A stretch of 64,000 nucleotides of DNA. It comes from CADEDH01 sp041394285. GTDB taxonomy: Bacteria > Actinomycetota > Acidimicrobiia > Acidimicrobiales > SZUA-35. Positions 9,398 through 17,351 of this stretch are shown one piece after another. Location: positions 1 to 64,000 of the forward strand of contig JAWKIL010000013.1 of NCBI GenBank assembly GCA_041394285.1, read 5' to 3'. Numbering within the stretch: the first letter of the stretch is position 1; every line of letters starts with the position of its first letter. The notes under the pieces were generated by a model that was not told the DNA's origin, made no database searches, and worked only from the letters and a program-made list of their open reading frames with translations. Both the position numbers and the translations under genes were made by a program.

Positions 9398-9401
<4 letters not shown>

Positions 9402-10510
9402 AGCCGATCCGCATGGTCGTCATCGACGACTCCAAGGCCGTGCGCAAGATCATCAGCGCCGCGGTGGAAACCGATCCCGACATCCAGATCGTGGGTGAGG
9501 CCGGCAACGGCCAGGAGGGTCACGAGCTGGTGCGCCAGGTCCGCCCCGACGTGGTCTCGGTCGACGTCGAGATGCCGGTGATGGACGGGCTCGACTGCGT
9601 GTCGCACATCCGCCAGTTCGACCGGGCCGTCCCGATCATCATGTTCAGCGCCTTCACCAAGGCCGGCAGCCGGGCTGTGATGGAGGCCCTGGCCCGGGGA
9701 GCCACCGACTACCAGCTCAAGCCGACCGGGGTCGACGGCTACACCGACGCCATCGCCCGGCTCCGCACCGAGCTGGTGCCCAAGATCCGGGCGCTCGGCC
9801 GGGCCGGCTCGCCCGCTCCCGCCGCCCCGGCCCCGAGCGCCCCGGCCGCTGCGGCGCCGGGCGCCCAACCCGCCGCCGCGCCCCGCCGCCCGGCCCGGCC
9901 CCGGGCCCGCAAGAGCCTGGAAGCCGTGGTGCTGGCCTCCTCCACCGGCGGGCCCAGCGCCCTCGAGGTGGTGCTGTCCGGGATCGACCGGTCCTTCGAG
10001 CTGCCGATCCTCATCGTGCAGCACATCCCGCCCATGTTCTCGGCCATCCTGGCCGAGCGGCTCAACAGCAGCTGCCCGCTCACCGTGGTGGAAGCCGAGA
10101 ACGGCATGAAGGTGAAGCCCAAGACGGTCTACGTCGCCCCCGGGGGCCTCCACATGCGGGTGAAGCGGGCCGACCGGGAGATCACGATCACCACCGACGA
10201 CGCCGCCCCGGTGAACTCCTGCCGGCCGGCCGCCGACGTGCTGTTCCAGTCGGCCGCCCCGGTGTGGCACGACGCCGTGCTCGGGGTGGTGCTGACCGGC
10301 ATGGGCCAGGACGGGCTCAACGGCGCCCGCGACCTCGTGAACGAGGGGGCCGACGTGATCGTGCAGGACGAGGCCACCAGCGTGGTGTGGGGCATGCCGG
10401 GCTTCGTGCACCGGGCCGGCCTCGCCACCGAGACCCTGCCCCTGCCGGAGATCGCCGGAGCCCTGGCCCGTCTGGCGGGCCCCGTCCGGTTGGAGGCGAC
10501 CCACCGATGA
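9398..10510 (+). CDS. cheB: Protein-glutamate methylesterase CheB
   Basis: A 370-residue CheB. The N-terminal receiver domain has its phosphoacceptor at Asp56 (VDVEMPVMDG). An Ala/Pro-rich linker (about 130-170) leads to the methylesterase/deamidase domain with catalytic Ser182 (ASSTGGPSA), His209 (QHIPPMFS) and Asp305 (TGMGQDG). It removes methyl groups from receptor glutamates once phosphorylated by CheA, opposing CheR encoded next. GTG start at 9398 overlaps the cheY stop by four bases, and its own stop overlaps the cheR ATG. Confidence 0.97.
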
Positions 10511-11358
10511 CGACCTCGCCAACCGACACCCGGACGTCGTCGGTTTCGGCTGCGGACTTCGAGTTCCTGCGCACGTTCCTGGCCCAGAAGACGGCCATCC
10601 AGATCGCGCCGGGTCAGGAGTACCTCGTCGAGTCCCGGCTCGACAAGGTGGCCCGCCAGCACGGCCTACCCGACGTGACCGCAGTGCTCGCCCGCGTCCG
10701 CAGCGGCAACAACGCCGTAGCCGTCGACGTGATCGACGCCATGACCACCAACGAGACGTCGTTCTTCCGGGACCAGCACCCGTTCGACGACATCGTCTCC
10801 ACCGTCATCCCCGACCTGTTGTCGAAGCTCGGACCCTCGGATCCGCTCACCATCTGGTGCGCCGCCAGCTCGAGCGGGCAGGAGCCCTACACCCTGGCCA
10901 TCCTGCTCAACGAGCACTTCGGCGACCTGGTGCGCCGGCGCCGGGTCAAGATCGTGGCCACCGACCTGTCGCCCAGCATGGTCACCCGCACCAAGGAGGG
11001 CCGCTACAGCCAGTTCGAGGTGAACCGGGGCCTGCCGGCCAAGTACATGATCACCTATTTCCAGCAGCAGGGCCGGGACTGGATCGTGCGCAGCGACCTG
11101 CGGGACATGATCGACGCCCGCCAGCTGAACCTGCTGGAGCCGTGGTCGTCGATCCCCCGGTGCGATCTGGTGCTCATCCGCAACGTCCTCATCTACTTCC
11201 CGGCCGAGGTCAAACACAAGATCCTGGCCCGGGTGAAGGACCAGGTCCTGAAGCCGCACGGCTATCTGCTGCTCGGGTCCAGCGAGACCATGGTGGGCGG
11301 CCCGCAGGTCTACCAGACCTGCAAGCTGGCCAAGGCCACCTGTTACCGCCCCCTCTAG
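10507..11358 (+). CDS. cheR: Chemotaxis methyltransferase CheR
   Basis: A 283-residue CheR that methylates receptor glutamates using SAM. The N-terminal helical domain contains MTTNETSFFRD, the classical CheR signature. The SAM-binding region reads IWCAASSSGQEPYTLAILL, and the C-terminal part has CDLVLIRNVLIYF, also typical. ATG 10507 overlaps the cheB stop (ATGA). No pentapeptide-tether binding insertion is obvious. Together with CheB it gives adaptation for the two receptors in this window. Confidence 0.97.
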   Translation: MTTSPTDTRTSSVSAADFEFLRTFLAQKTAIQIAPGQEYLVESRLDKVARQHGLPDVTAVLARVRSGNNAVAVDVIDAMTTNETSFFRDQHPFDDIVSTVIPDLLSKLGPSDPLTIWCAASSSGQEPYTLAILLNEHFGDLVRRRRVKIVATDLSPSMVTRTKEGRYSQFEVNRGLPAKYMITYFQQQGRDWIVRSDLRDMIDARQLNLLEPWSSIPRCDLVLIRNVLIYFPAEVKHKILARVKDQVLKPHGYLLLGSSETMVGGPQVYQTCKLAKATCYRPL

Positions 11359-11390
11359 CTCCCGCCCCTTTCGACACGAGGTTGACTCCC

Positions 11391-11870
11391 ATGGATCACA
11401 CCGACCGCACCACCGAGGTCACCCTGACCGAGCCCGACATCGAGGCCATGCTGGCCGATGTGTGGGCCACCCTCGACCTGCCGGGTGGGATGGCCCGGCT
11501 CGATGCCGAGGTCGCTCCCCGGATCACGGCCCTGGCCAACCTGCACGGCGACGCCGAGAACATCGACGCCGAGCTCCAGCTGATGGTCACCGTCGACAAG
11601 GACGCCGCCGCCCTGCTGGCTGCCGCCTTCTTCGGCGCCGACGCCCCGTCGGGGGTTGTCGAGGTGGCCGACGCCGTGGGCGAGCTGGCCAACATGTGCG
11701 CCGGCGCCGTGAAGACCCTCCTCGAAGGGGAGTGGGTCATCGGCATCCCGACCCCAGGCGACGAGACCGCCAGCCGGGCCGCCGGCTGGGTGGAGGCCAC
11801 CCTGCCCGTGCAGGCCGGCTGGGTCCGCCTCGCCCTGGGACCGGGCGACCACGAGTCCGTTCGGAATTGA
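11391..11870 (+). CDS. CheX/CheC-type chemotaxis phosphatase-like protein
   Basis: A 159-residue protein with the CheC/CheX/FliY-family core. The motif VADAVGELANMCAGAVK (about residues 92-108) carries the catalytic E-x2-N pair (Glu98, Asn101) that removes phosphate from CheY. There is a single motif, as in CheX, rather than two as in CheC. It begins 33 nt after cheR and precedes the HDOD gene. A likely role is dephosphorylating one or both CheY proteins of this operon, giving signal termination in an operon that shows no CheZ. Annotation rests on the motif and the position. Confidence 0.75.
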   Translation: MDHTDRTTEVTLTEPDIEAMLADVWATLDLPGGMARLDAEVAPRITALANLHGDAENIDAELQLMVTVDKDAAALLAAAFFGADAPSGVVEVADAVGELANMCAGAVKTLLEGEWVIGIPTPGDETASRAAGWVEATLPVQAGWVRLALGPGDHESVRN

Positions 11871-11892
11871 CCGGCGAACCGAGGGATCTGCC

Positions 11893-12759
11893 ATGCTGAA
11901 CGAAACCAACCTCGATCTGCACCACCAGATCCTGGACCAGGCCGAATCCATGCGCCCGCTGCCCCAGGCGGTGCTTGATCTGGCTCGCACGGTGAGCGAC
12001 CCCGGTGCCGGTCTCGACAACGTGGCGGCGACGCTGCGCAGCGACCCGGTGCTGACCGCAGTGGTGTTGCGGGAGGCCAACTCGGCCTTCGTGGGCGCCA
12101 TCGAGGCCGCCTCCACCGTGGAGCAGGCCGTGGTCCGCCTGGGCGGGGCCCGGGTGCTGGCCATCGCCGTCACCAACTCCCTGCCCAGCGAGATCAACCA
12201 AGCCCTCCCCGGCTACGGGATCTACGAAGGCGGGCTGCACGCCCACGCCGTGGCCACCTCGCACATCACCGACGTGGTGCGGATGCTGAGCCCCCTCAAA
12301 CCGCCGCCGGCGCTGGTCACGGCCGGTCTGCTGCACGACATCGGCAAGCTGCTGCTGGCCCGCCTGCTGCGGCCCCAGCTGATCCCCGACGCCCTGCAGC
12401 AGGAGGGCATCGACATCACGGCGGCCGAGCGGACGCTGCTCGACCTCGACCACGCCGAGGTGGGGGCGGCCCTGGCCGCCCACTGGAAGCTGCCCGACGA
12501 GATCGTGCGGGCCATCCTGTTCCACCACCGGCCCGATGAGGGAGACGAGCTGGCGGCCGGCGTGGCCCTGAGCGATCGCCTGGCCCACCGGATCCTGCAC
12601 GACGAGGAACCCGGCGGGGTGGGGTCGGTCGAGGCCGACCTCGCCGTCGATCTGAACCTGGCCGACGCCCTCGGGATCGATCTCGACCGGGCCACGGCCA
12701 AGGCGGAGGAACGCCTGGAGCGGGCGGGCCTGCTGCCGATGTGGAACGAAGAAGCCTGA
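11893..12759 (+). CDS. HDOD domain signalling protein
   Basis: A 288-residue HDOD (HD-related output) protein. The N-terminal half shows the usual start (MRPLPQAVLDLARTVSDPGA) and the LRSDPVLTAVVLREANSAF segment. The centre has LLHDIGKLLLARLL, retaining the HD pair, and HAEVGAALAAHWKLPDEIVR follows. HDOD proteins are common outputs of CheY-like signalling, although their biochemical activity is usually unknown. It lies between the CheX-like gene and the second cheY, spaced 22 and 19 nt, so it belongs to the operon. It may link chemosensory signalling to something besides flagellar rotation. Confidence 0.9.
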   Translation: MLNETNLDLHHQILDQAESMRPLPQAVLDLARTVSDPGAGLDNVAATLRSDPVLTAVVLREANSAFVGAIEAASTVEQAVVRLGGARVLAIAVTNSLPSEINQALPGYGIYEGGLHAHAVATSHITDVVRMLSPLKPPPALVTAGLLHDIGKLLLARLLRPQLIPDALQQEGIDITAAERTLLDLDHAEVGAALAAHWKLPDEIVRAILFHHRPDEGDELAAGVALSDRLAHRILHDEEPGGVGSVEADLAVDLNLADALGIDLDRATAKAEERLERAGLLPMWNEEA

Positions 12760-12778
12760 GAGCTGCGGGAGAGCTGAG

Positions 12779-13144
12779 ATGATGATTCTGGTTGTCGACG
12801 ATTCCAAGGTGATGCGCAAGCTGGTCATCCGTACCATCCGGCAGGCCGGCTTCGAAGAGGCCGAGGTGCTGGAGGCGGAGGATGGCGGCGAGGCACTGGG
12901 CATCGCCCGCACCTCCGACCTCGACGTGGTCCTGACCGACTGGAACATGCCCAACATGACCGGCATCGAGCTGCTCAACGCCCTGCGGGCCGAGGGCAAC
13001 ATGGTGAAGGTGGGCTTCGTCACGTCGGAGTCGAGCGGGTCGATCCGACAGCAGGCCGACGCCGCCGGCGCCTCGTTCCTGCTGAGCAAGCCGATCGACG
13101 CCGATCAACTGGCCGACGCTCTGAACGCCGGGTCGAGGGCGTGA
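12779..13144 (+). CDS. Second CheY-like response regulator
   Basis: A 121-residue single-domain receiver, with acidic residues at 7-8, phosphoacceptor Asp54 (TDWNMPNMTG) and the conserved Lys in LLSKPIDAD. The T/S switch lies in FVTSESS. It differs clearly from the CheY at 9021 and is placed between an HDOD gene and a second CheX-like gene. The spacing to the next gene is a single base. A role as a dedicated partner of these two neighbours, or as a phosphate sink for CheA, is plausible. Confidence 0.92.
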   Translation: MMILVVDDSKVMRKLVIRTIRQAGFEEAEVLEAEDGGEALGIARTSDLDVVLTDWNMPNMTGIELLNALRAEGNMVKVGFVTSESSGSIRQQADAAGASFLLSKPIDADQLADALNAGSRA

Positions 13145-13145
13145 C

Positions 13146-13595
13146 ATGGGTTTGGTCCTCGAGTCCCGGGACGTGCAGCGCATCCTGCGCAAGCTGCTGA
13201 ACCGGACGGTCAAGGTCACTCCGTCGAAGGAGAGCCCTGACCATCCGGCGACCCGGCGGGCGCTGGTGAACGACGATGACGCCCTGGTGGCCGTGATCTC
13301 CACCGATCTGGCCTTCGCCCACCGCTCGGGGGCGGCGCTGGCCCTGATGCCGGCGCCGATGGTGGCCACGGTCGGTGACGAGCCAGACGAGGACCTGGTG
13401 GAGAACTACATCGAGGTGGCCAACGTGCTGTCCCGCCTCGTCAACGAGGCGTCCCGGGCCCGGGTGCGGATCGACCCCGGCCTCAAGGTGCCGCCCGAGC
13501 AGATGGAGGCGCTCGTGTCGGCCTGCGGCTGCACCGCGTTCCACGTCGACATCGAGGGTTACGGGCCCGGCGACCTGGCGATCTACCACGGGTAG
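13146..13595 (+). CDS. CheX-like protein, diverged
   Basis: A 149-residue protein, last of the chemotaxis operon. I found only one family hint: DLVENYIEVANVLSRLVNEA (about residues 83-102) contains an E-x2-N pair (Glu90, Asn93) in the same helix context as the CheX-like protein at 11391. The rest, with alternating strands (ALVAVISTDLAFAHRSGAALA), would suit the CheC/CheX/FliY fold. If correct, the operon codes for two CheY proteins and two candidate phosphatases. It could equally be a degenerate, non-catalytic relative. The stop is followed at once by GC-rich repeats. Confidence 0.55.
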   Translation: MGLVLESRDVQRILRKLLNRTVKVTPSKESPDHPATRRALVNDDDALVAVISTDLAFAHRSGAALALMPAPMVATVGDEPDEDLVENYIEVANVLSRLVNEASRARVRIDPGLKVPPEQMEALVSACGCTAFHVDIEGYGPGDLAIYHG

Positions 13596-13616
13596 AGGGG
13601 CTCGCGCTGTACCACG

Positions 13617-13732
13617 GGGGGCTCGCGCCCCCGGCGCTCGCGCCCGCTTCCCCATCGCCGGTGGGGCCCAACCCACCAAAGCCTGCTCGGCGGCTTCGCC
13701 GCCTCCCCATCGCCGGTGGGGCCCAACCCACC
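13617..13732 (+). repeat. Intergenic hairpin repeat cluster A
   Basis: Contains a hairpin GGGGGC-TCGC-GCCCCC and two identical 28-bp units (13650-13677 and 13705-13732), each starting CCCCATCGCCGGTGGGG, itself a small hairpin, and ending in CCCAACCCACC. Between them lies GGCGGC-TT-CGCCGCC-type inverted sequence. The same architecture occurs at 14449-14629 and, inverted, at 17190-17312. Confidence 0.75.
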
Positions 13733-13758
13733 GGGGTCGCCTCGGCGGCGGCGCACCG

Positions 13759-14340
13759 CTACGGGGCGTCGATTCCGAGCACCTCGGTGTGACCGTGCAT
13801 GCCACCTGGTCCCAGGGGCCGGGCCGCTCTGTAGCCTATGGTGTCGTCCTGCACCGTGGTGTCGGGGACGACGGCACACGACGGTGAAGTCGGCAGCGAG
13901 CGAGGGCGCTGGTCGGGGCCCGACAGCTCGTAGGCCAGGCGGTAGGTCGAGGTCACGCCGTCGGTGCTGGTGATGGTGGCACACCGCGCACTGGTCGGTG
14001 GGGGTTGGAGCCCGAACACCTGGCACGAGGCGGGGGCGGTGCTGGCGGCGGCGTCGGTGAAGTCGATCATCAGCTCGCCCAGCGTCTCGTCGAGCTGCTC
14101 CGACACCGTCTGGGCGTCGTCGTCGATGACCCCCGGGACAGCCGGGAGCGGCGGCGTCGATCACGGTCGTCGGCGGTGCGGCGGTGACGGTCACGGGGAA
14201 AGCGGCGGGGGCGTCGGGTCTCCGGGTGGCGGTGGTGTGGGTGGCCTGCTCATGCCGGGCGGCGCAGCTTCGCCATGAGCGCCAGCGCCGGCGACCAACC
14301 CCAGCAGAGGCAGGGCGCGGCCGTTCATTCGGTGGGGCAT
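13759..14340 (-). pseudogene. Decayed gene for a secreted protein (probable frameshifts)
   Basis: On the minus strand, ATG 14340 opens a frame with a signal-peptide-like start (MNGRALPLLGLVAGAGAHGE) that stops after about 49 codons. A second frame continues with a Thr/Ala/Pro-rich stretch typical of the linker behind an export signal (AAFPVTVTAAPPTTVIDAAA). A third frame, open from 14106 to 13759, encodes 115 residues with two or more cysteines (PASCQVFGLQ, SPSCAVVPDT). Together these read like one exported protein broken by two frameshifts. It is equally possible that only the 115-codon frame is expressed from the GTG at 14106. No family recognised. Confidence 0.4.
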
Positions 14341-14448
14341 CGGGGTGCCTCCCTGTCTGTCGCCGCCGGCGGCGGTCCCCGGCCGGTATGTGTCCATCGT
14401 AGGTACTTTCACCCGCCCCCGCCTACCCGGGAAGGCTGGGGCCAGCCC

Positions 14449-14629
14449 CCGGTGCCCCATCTCGGCCGGGGCCCAGCCTGGCCTGCAGCGGCTGCGGAGC
14501 GCTTGCGGGGGCTGCGCCCCCGGTGCCCCATCTCGGCCGGGGCCCAGCCCGGCCTGCAGCTACGCTGGTTGTTGCGGGGGCTGCGCCCCCGGCGCCCCAT
14601 CTCGGCCGGGGCCCAGCCCGGCCTGCAGC
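14449..14629 (+). repeat. Intergenic hairpin repeat cluster B (three copies, about 70-bp period)
   Basis: Three copies begin near 14451, 14522 and 14591. Each holds CCCCATCTCGGCCGGGG followed by CCCAGCC(T/C)GGCCTGCAGC, and copies two and three are preceded by the hairpin GGGGGC-TGC-GCCCCC. It fills the region just ahead of the alpha-hydroxy-acid oxidase gene. The layout matches clusters A and C. Confidence 0.75.
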
Positions 14630-14647
14630 TACGCTGCCGGTCTGGGA

Positions 14648-15871
14648 GTGGTGGAGACGGTCCGATCGGTGGTGCAGTTCAAGCCGCTGGAGCTCGATCC
14701 GGTGCAACGTCGGATCGCCAAGGCGGCCAGCGTGGGCGATCTGCGGCGCATGGCCCGGCGCCGGCTGCCCCGGGGCGTGTTCGACTACATCGACGGAGGA
14801 GCGGAGGACGAGCGGTCCCTGGCCCGCAACGTCAGCGCGTTCAGTCGCCTCGAGCTCAACCCCCGGGTGCTGCGCGACGTGAGCGCCGTCGACACCTCCA
14901 CGACCATTCTGGGGCGGCCGGCGGCCATGCCGCTGGCCCTGTCGCCCACCGGGTTCACCCGCATCGCCGACCCCCAGGGGGAGCTGGCCGTGGCCCGGGC
15001 GGCCAACCGGGCGGGCCTGCCCTACGGCCTGTCCACCATGGGTACCCGCTCCATCGAGGAGGTGGCGGCGGTGTCGAGCGGGGCCAAGTGGTTCCAGGTC
15101 TACACCTGGAAGGACCGGGGCCTGGTGAAGGACCTGGTGGACCGGGCGGCGGCCGCCGGGTACGAGGCCATCATCCTCACCGTCGACACCGCGGTGCTGG
15201 GCCGGCGGGAGCGCGACGTGCGCCGGGGCTACACCCTGCCCCCCAAGATCGGGCCGGGCACGATCGTCGACGGCATCCTCCATCCGGCGTGGACGCTCGA
15301 CTTCCTGCGTAACCCGCCGATCACGTTCGCCAGCGTGGCCTCGAACAACCCGGCCGACGACGGCTCGTCGGCCGTGACCCTCAGCGAGTTCATGAACTCC
15401 CAGTTCGACGCCGCCCTGTCGTGGCGGGACGTGGAATGGCTGCAGTCGGTGTGGAGCGGTCCCCTCGTGTTGAAGGGCATCCAGTCCCCGGCCGACGCCA
15501 AGCTGGCGGTGGCGGCCGGGGTGCAGGCCATCGCCCTGTCCAACCACGGCGGGCGCCAACTCGACGACGCCCCGCCGGTGGTGGAGCTGATCGAGCCGGT
15601 GGCCCAGGAAGTGGGCGGCCAGATCGAGATCTACTGCGACGGCGGTGTCCGGCGGGGATCCGACATCGTGAAGGCCCTGGCCCTGGGGGCCAACGCCTGC
15701 ATGATCGGCCGGGCCTACCTCTACGCCCTGGGGGCGGCGGGGGAGCGGGGGGTCGACCACGTGCTCGGTTTCCTGGCCCAGGGCATGGCCCGCACCATGG
15801 CGCTGGCCGGCGCGCCCCGGGTGGAGGAGATCAACCGGGAGCTGGTGCGGTGGCGTCCCCCCTCGGGCTGA
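14648..15871 (+). CDS. FMN-dependent alpha-hydroxy-acid oxidase/dehydrogenase (LldD-like)
   Basis: About 407 residues of an FMN-dependent alpha-hydroxy-acid dehydrogenase (L-lactate dehydrogenase, glycolate oxidase and relatives). Visible family features: VFDYIDGGAEDE near the N-terminus, PLALSPTGFTRIADPQGE, the WFQVYTWKDR strand, the catalytic base in LSNHGGRQLD, and the phosphate-binding YCDGGVRRGSDIVKALALGA. The enzyme oxidises a 2-hydroxy acid to a 2-keto acid; the substrate is not clear, lactate being the default. The start is uncertain: GTG codons at 14648, 14651, 14669 and 14672 are all in frame, and GGGAG overlaps the first. Its end overlaps the engB start by 22 nt. Confidence 0.9.
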   Translation: MVETVRSVVQFKPLELDPVQRRIAKAASVGDLRRMARRRLPRGVFDYIDGGAEDERSLARNVSAFSRLELNPRVLRDVSAVDTSTTILGRPAAMPLALSPTGFTRIADPQGELAVARAANRAGLPYGLSTMGTRSIEEVAAVSSGAKWFQVYTWKDRGLVKDLVDRAAAAGYEAIILTVDTAVLGRRERDVRRGYTLPPKIGPGTIVDGILHPAWTLDFLRNPPITFASVASNNPADDGSSAVTLSEFMNSQFDAALSWRDVEWLQSVWSGPLVLKGIQSPADAKLAVAAGVQAIALSNHGGRQLDDAPPVVELIEPVAQEVGGQIEIYCDGGVRRGSDIVKALALGANACMIGRAYLYALGAAGERGVDHVLGFLAQGMARTMALAGAPRVEEINRELVRWRPPSG

Positions 15872-16431
15872 GCTTCGTCACCTCGGCCGACCGGTGGGAG
15901 CGCCTGCCCGAGAGCGAGGCCGAGGTGGCCATCGTCGGGCGCTCGAACGTGGGGAAATCGTCGCTGGTGAACGCCCTGGGGCGGCGCAAGGGGTTGGCCC
16001 ACGTGTCCAACACGCCGGGTCGCACCCGGCTGCTCAACCTGTTCGAGATCGAGGGTGGGGGCAGCCTCGTGGACCTGCCGGGCTACGGGTTCGCCCAGGC
16101 GTCGAAGACCATGCGGGCCGGTTGGAAGGCCATGATCGAGGGTTACCTGCTGGAGCGGGACGGCCTGGCCATGGTGATCGTGCTGGTGGACGGGGCCGTG
16201 GGCCCCACCGCGCTCGACCAGGACATGCTCGACTGGCTGCGGGCCAACGAGATCCCCCACACGGTGGTGGCCACCAAGCACGACAAGGTGAAGCCCTCGC
16301 ACCGGGCCCGGCGGGTGAAGGAGGTCGCCGCCGGTTGCCAGCTGGAGCCGGGCGACGTGCTGTGGGTGTCGTCGGAGAAGGGCACCGGCATGGACCGGCT
16401 TCGCTCGCTGATCCTCACCTGGCTGGAATAG
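15850..16431 (+). CDS. engB: Ribosome biogenesis GTPase EngB/YsxC
   Basis: A 193-residue GTPase of the EngB (YsxC/YihA) group, needed in other bacteria for large-subunit assembly. All G motifs are visible: GRSNVGKSS (P loop), TPGRT, DLPGYGFA, TKHDK and SSEKG. Length is normal for the family. GTG 15850 is chosen from the start of family homology; a GGGAGCT lies about nine bases upstream inside the preceding gene. The 22-nt overlap with the hydroxy-acid oxidase gene implies co-transcription. Two tandem stem-loops follow the stop. Confidence 0.95.
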   Translation: MASPLGLSFVTSADRWERLPESEAEVAIVGRSNVGKSSLVNALGRRKGLAHVSNTPGRTRLLNLFEIEGGGSLVDLPGYGFAQASKTMRAGWKAMIEGYLLERDGLAMVIVLVDGAVGPTALDQDMLDWLRANEIPHTVVATKHDKVKPSHRARRVKEVAAGCQLEPGDVLWVSSEKGTGMDRLRSLILTWLE

Positions 16432-16449
16432 GTGTCCCCTCCGGGAACG

Positions 16450-16488
16450 GCAACCCTGCGGGTTGCTTTGAGCTTCGCCTGCGGCGAA
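16450..16488 (+). terminator. Two tandem stem-loops after engB
   Basis: GCAACCC-TGC-GGGTTGC at 16450-16466, followed by TTTG, and TTCGCC-TGC-GGCGAA at 16474-16488. Both have three-base TGC loops. They lie 19 nt behind the engB stop and ahead of the vapBC promoter, a fitting place for a terminator. Confidence 0.55.
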
Positions 16489-16518
16489 ACAGCACGCCCT
16501 ACCGCCAGCACGGTGGTG

Positions 16519-16533
16519 CTACCGTGGTAGTAT
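16519..16533 (+). promoter_or_regulatory. vapBC promoter with overlapping palindromic operator
   Basis: CTACC-GT-GGTAG at 16519-16530 is a perfect inverted repeat. It overlaps a -10 box TAGTAT at 16528-16533, which ends six bases before GTG 16540. A further CGGT/ACCG repeat lies just upstream. Ribbon-helix-helix antitoxins normally bind such palindromes to repress their own operon, so this is the likely VapB operator on a leaderless promoter. Confidence 0.6.
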
Positions 16534-16539
16534 CGGCGT

Positions 16540-16806
16540 GTGGCCGTCGAGAAGTTCAGCGTGTCGCTCGATCCCGAGCTGAGCCGGGCGCTCCGGGAGG
16601 CGGCGGAGGAAGACGACGTATCGGTGTCGGCCTGGATGGCCGAAGCCGTCCGCCAGCGCCTTCGTAACCACCTGCTCGGCGTCTGGCTTGACGAAGTCAT
16701 CGCCGAGCAGGGGTGGAGCCGTGAGGAGTTGCTCCGCGAGGCAAGGCAGGAAGACGAGGCCGACGAGCGGGACGCCCGGGCCAGCGCCGAGAAGCGGCCA
16801 GCCTGA
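16540..16806 (+). CDS. vapB: VapB-type ribbon-helix-helix antitoxin
   Basis: An 88-residue protein with an N-terminal ribbon-helix-helix domain (KFSVSLDPELSRALREAA then SVSAWMAEAVRQRLR) and an acidic, toxin-wrapping C-terminal tail (ELLREARQEDEADERDARA). It should neutralise the PIN-domain toxin encoded by the next gene and repress the operon by binding the palindrome upstream. GTG 16540 is supported by the -10 box at leaderless spacing. Its stop overlaps the vapC start by one base (TGATG). Confidence 0.88.
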   Translation: MAVEKFSVSLDPELSRALREAAEEDDVSVSAWMAEAVRQRLRNHLLGVWLDEVIAEQGWSREELLREARQEDEADERDARASAEKRPA

Positions 16807-17177
16807 TGCGCTACGTGCTCGACGCCGGTGCGCTCATCGCGATGGAGCGGATCGATCGCGCGGTAGCGCGGAGGCTCCTTGTGGCGCAGGTCGACAACGT
16901 CCCGCTGATAACGAGCAGCGCGGTCGTGGCTCAGGTGCTCCGGGATCCGGGCCGGCAGGTGGCCCTGACCCGGGCCTTGCGGAGCGTGCAGGAGGATCCA
17001 CTCGACGGGGAGGCGGCCCGGGCCATCGGGCGGCTGCTGGCCCGTACCGGCACGGCCGACGTGGTCGATGCCCACGTGGCCCTGCTGGCACGAGCCGGCG
17101 ACGAGATCATCACATCAGATCCCGACGACCTGGCTCGGCTCACGGCGGGGCGGCCGGTACGGATCCGGCCGGTCTAG
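16806..17177 (+). CDS. vapC: VapC-type PIN-domain toxin
   Basis: A 123-residue PIN-domain ribonuclease toxin. The acidic catalytic residues are placed as expected: Asp6 in YVLDAGALIAMER with Glu14 of the same segment, the Asp in TADVVDAHVA and the Asp cluster in TSDPDDLARL. VapC toxins cut specific RNAs when freed from VapB. One-base overlap with vapB couples their translation. Intergenic repeats begin 12 nt past the stop. Confidence 0.88.
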   Translation: MRYVLDAGALIAMERIDRAVARRLLVAQVDNVPLITSSAVVAQVLRDPGRQVALTRALRSVQEDPLDGEAARAIGRLLARTGTADVVDAHVALLARAGDEIITSDPDDLARLTAGRPVRIRPV

Positions 17178-17189
17178 GCCCCTGCCCGT

Positions 17190-17312
17190 GTCGTCGGGGG
17201 CGTAAGCCCCCTGAAGGGAGGCCGCCGGAGGTGGCCGGCCGGTGGGGTTGGGGCCCCGACGGCGGTGGGGAGGCGACGGAGTCGTCGGGGGCGCAAGCCC
17301 CCTGAAGAGAGG
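17190..17312 (-). repeat. Intergenic hairpin repeat cluster C (inverted orientation)
   Basis: Two near-identical 32-bp units (17190-17221 and 17281-17312) each contain GGGGGC-GYAA-GCCCCC, a stem closed by a GNRA tetraloop on the plus strand. Between them, 17241-17270 read on the minus strand is CCCCACCGCCGTCGGGG followed by CCCCAACCCCACC. This is the same two-part plan as cluster A, on the opposite strand. Confidence 0.75.
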
Positions 17313-17351
17313 GGTTGGCGGGGCGGGGCGTCCTCCGAGACAATGTGAGGC

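Noticed and set aside
14449..14629. CRISPR-like array from the three evenly spaced repeats
   Set aside because: Only three units, spacers are not unique sequences of constant size, units are hairpin-rich and no cas gene is present.
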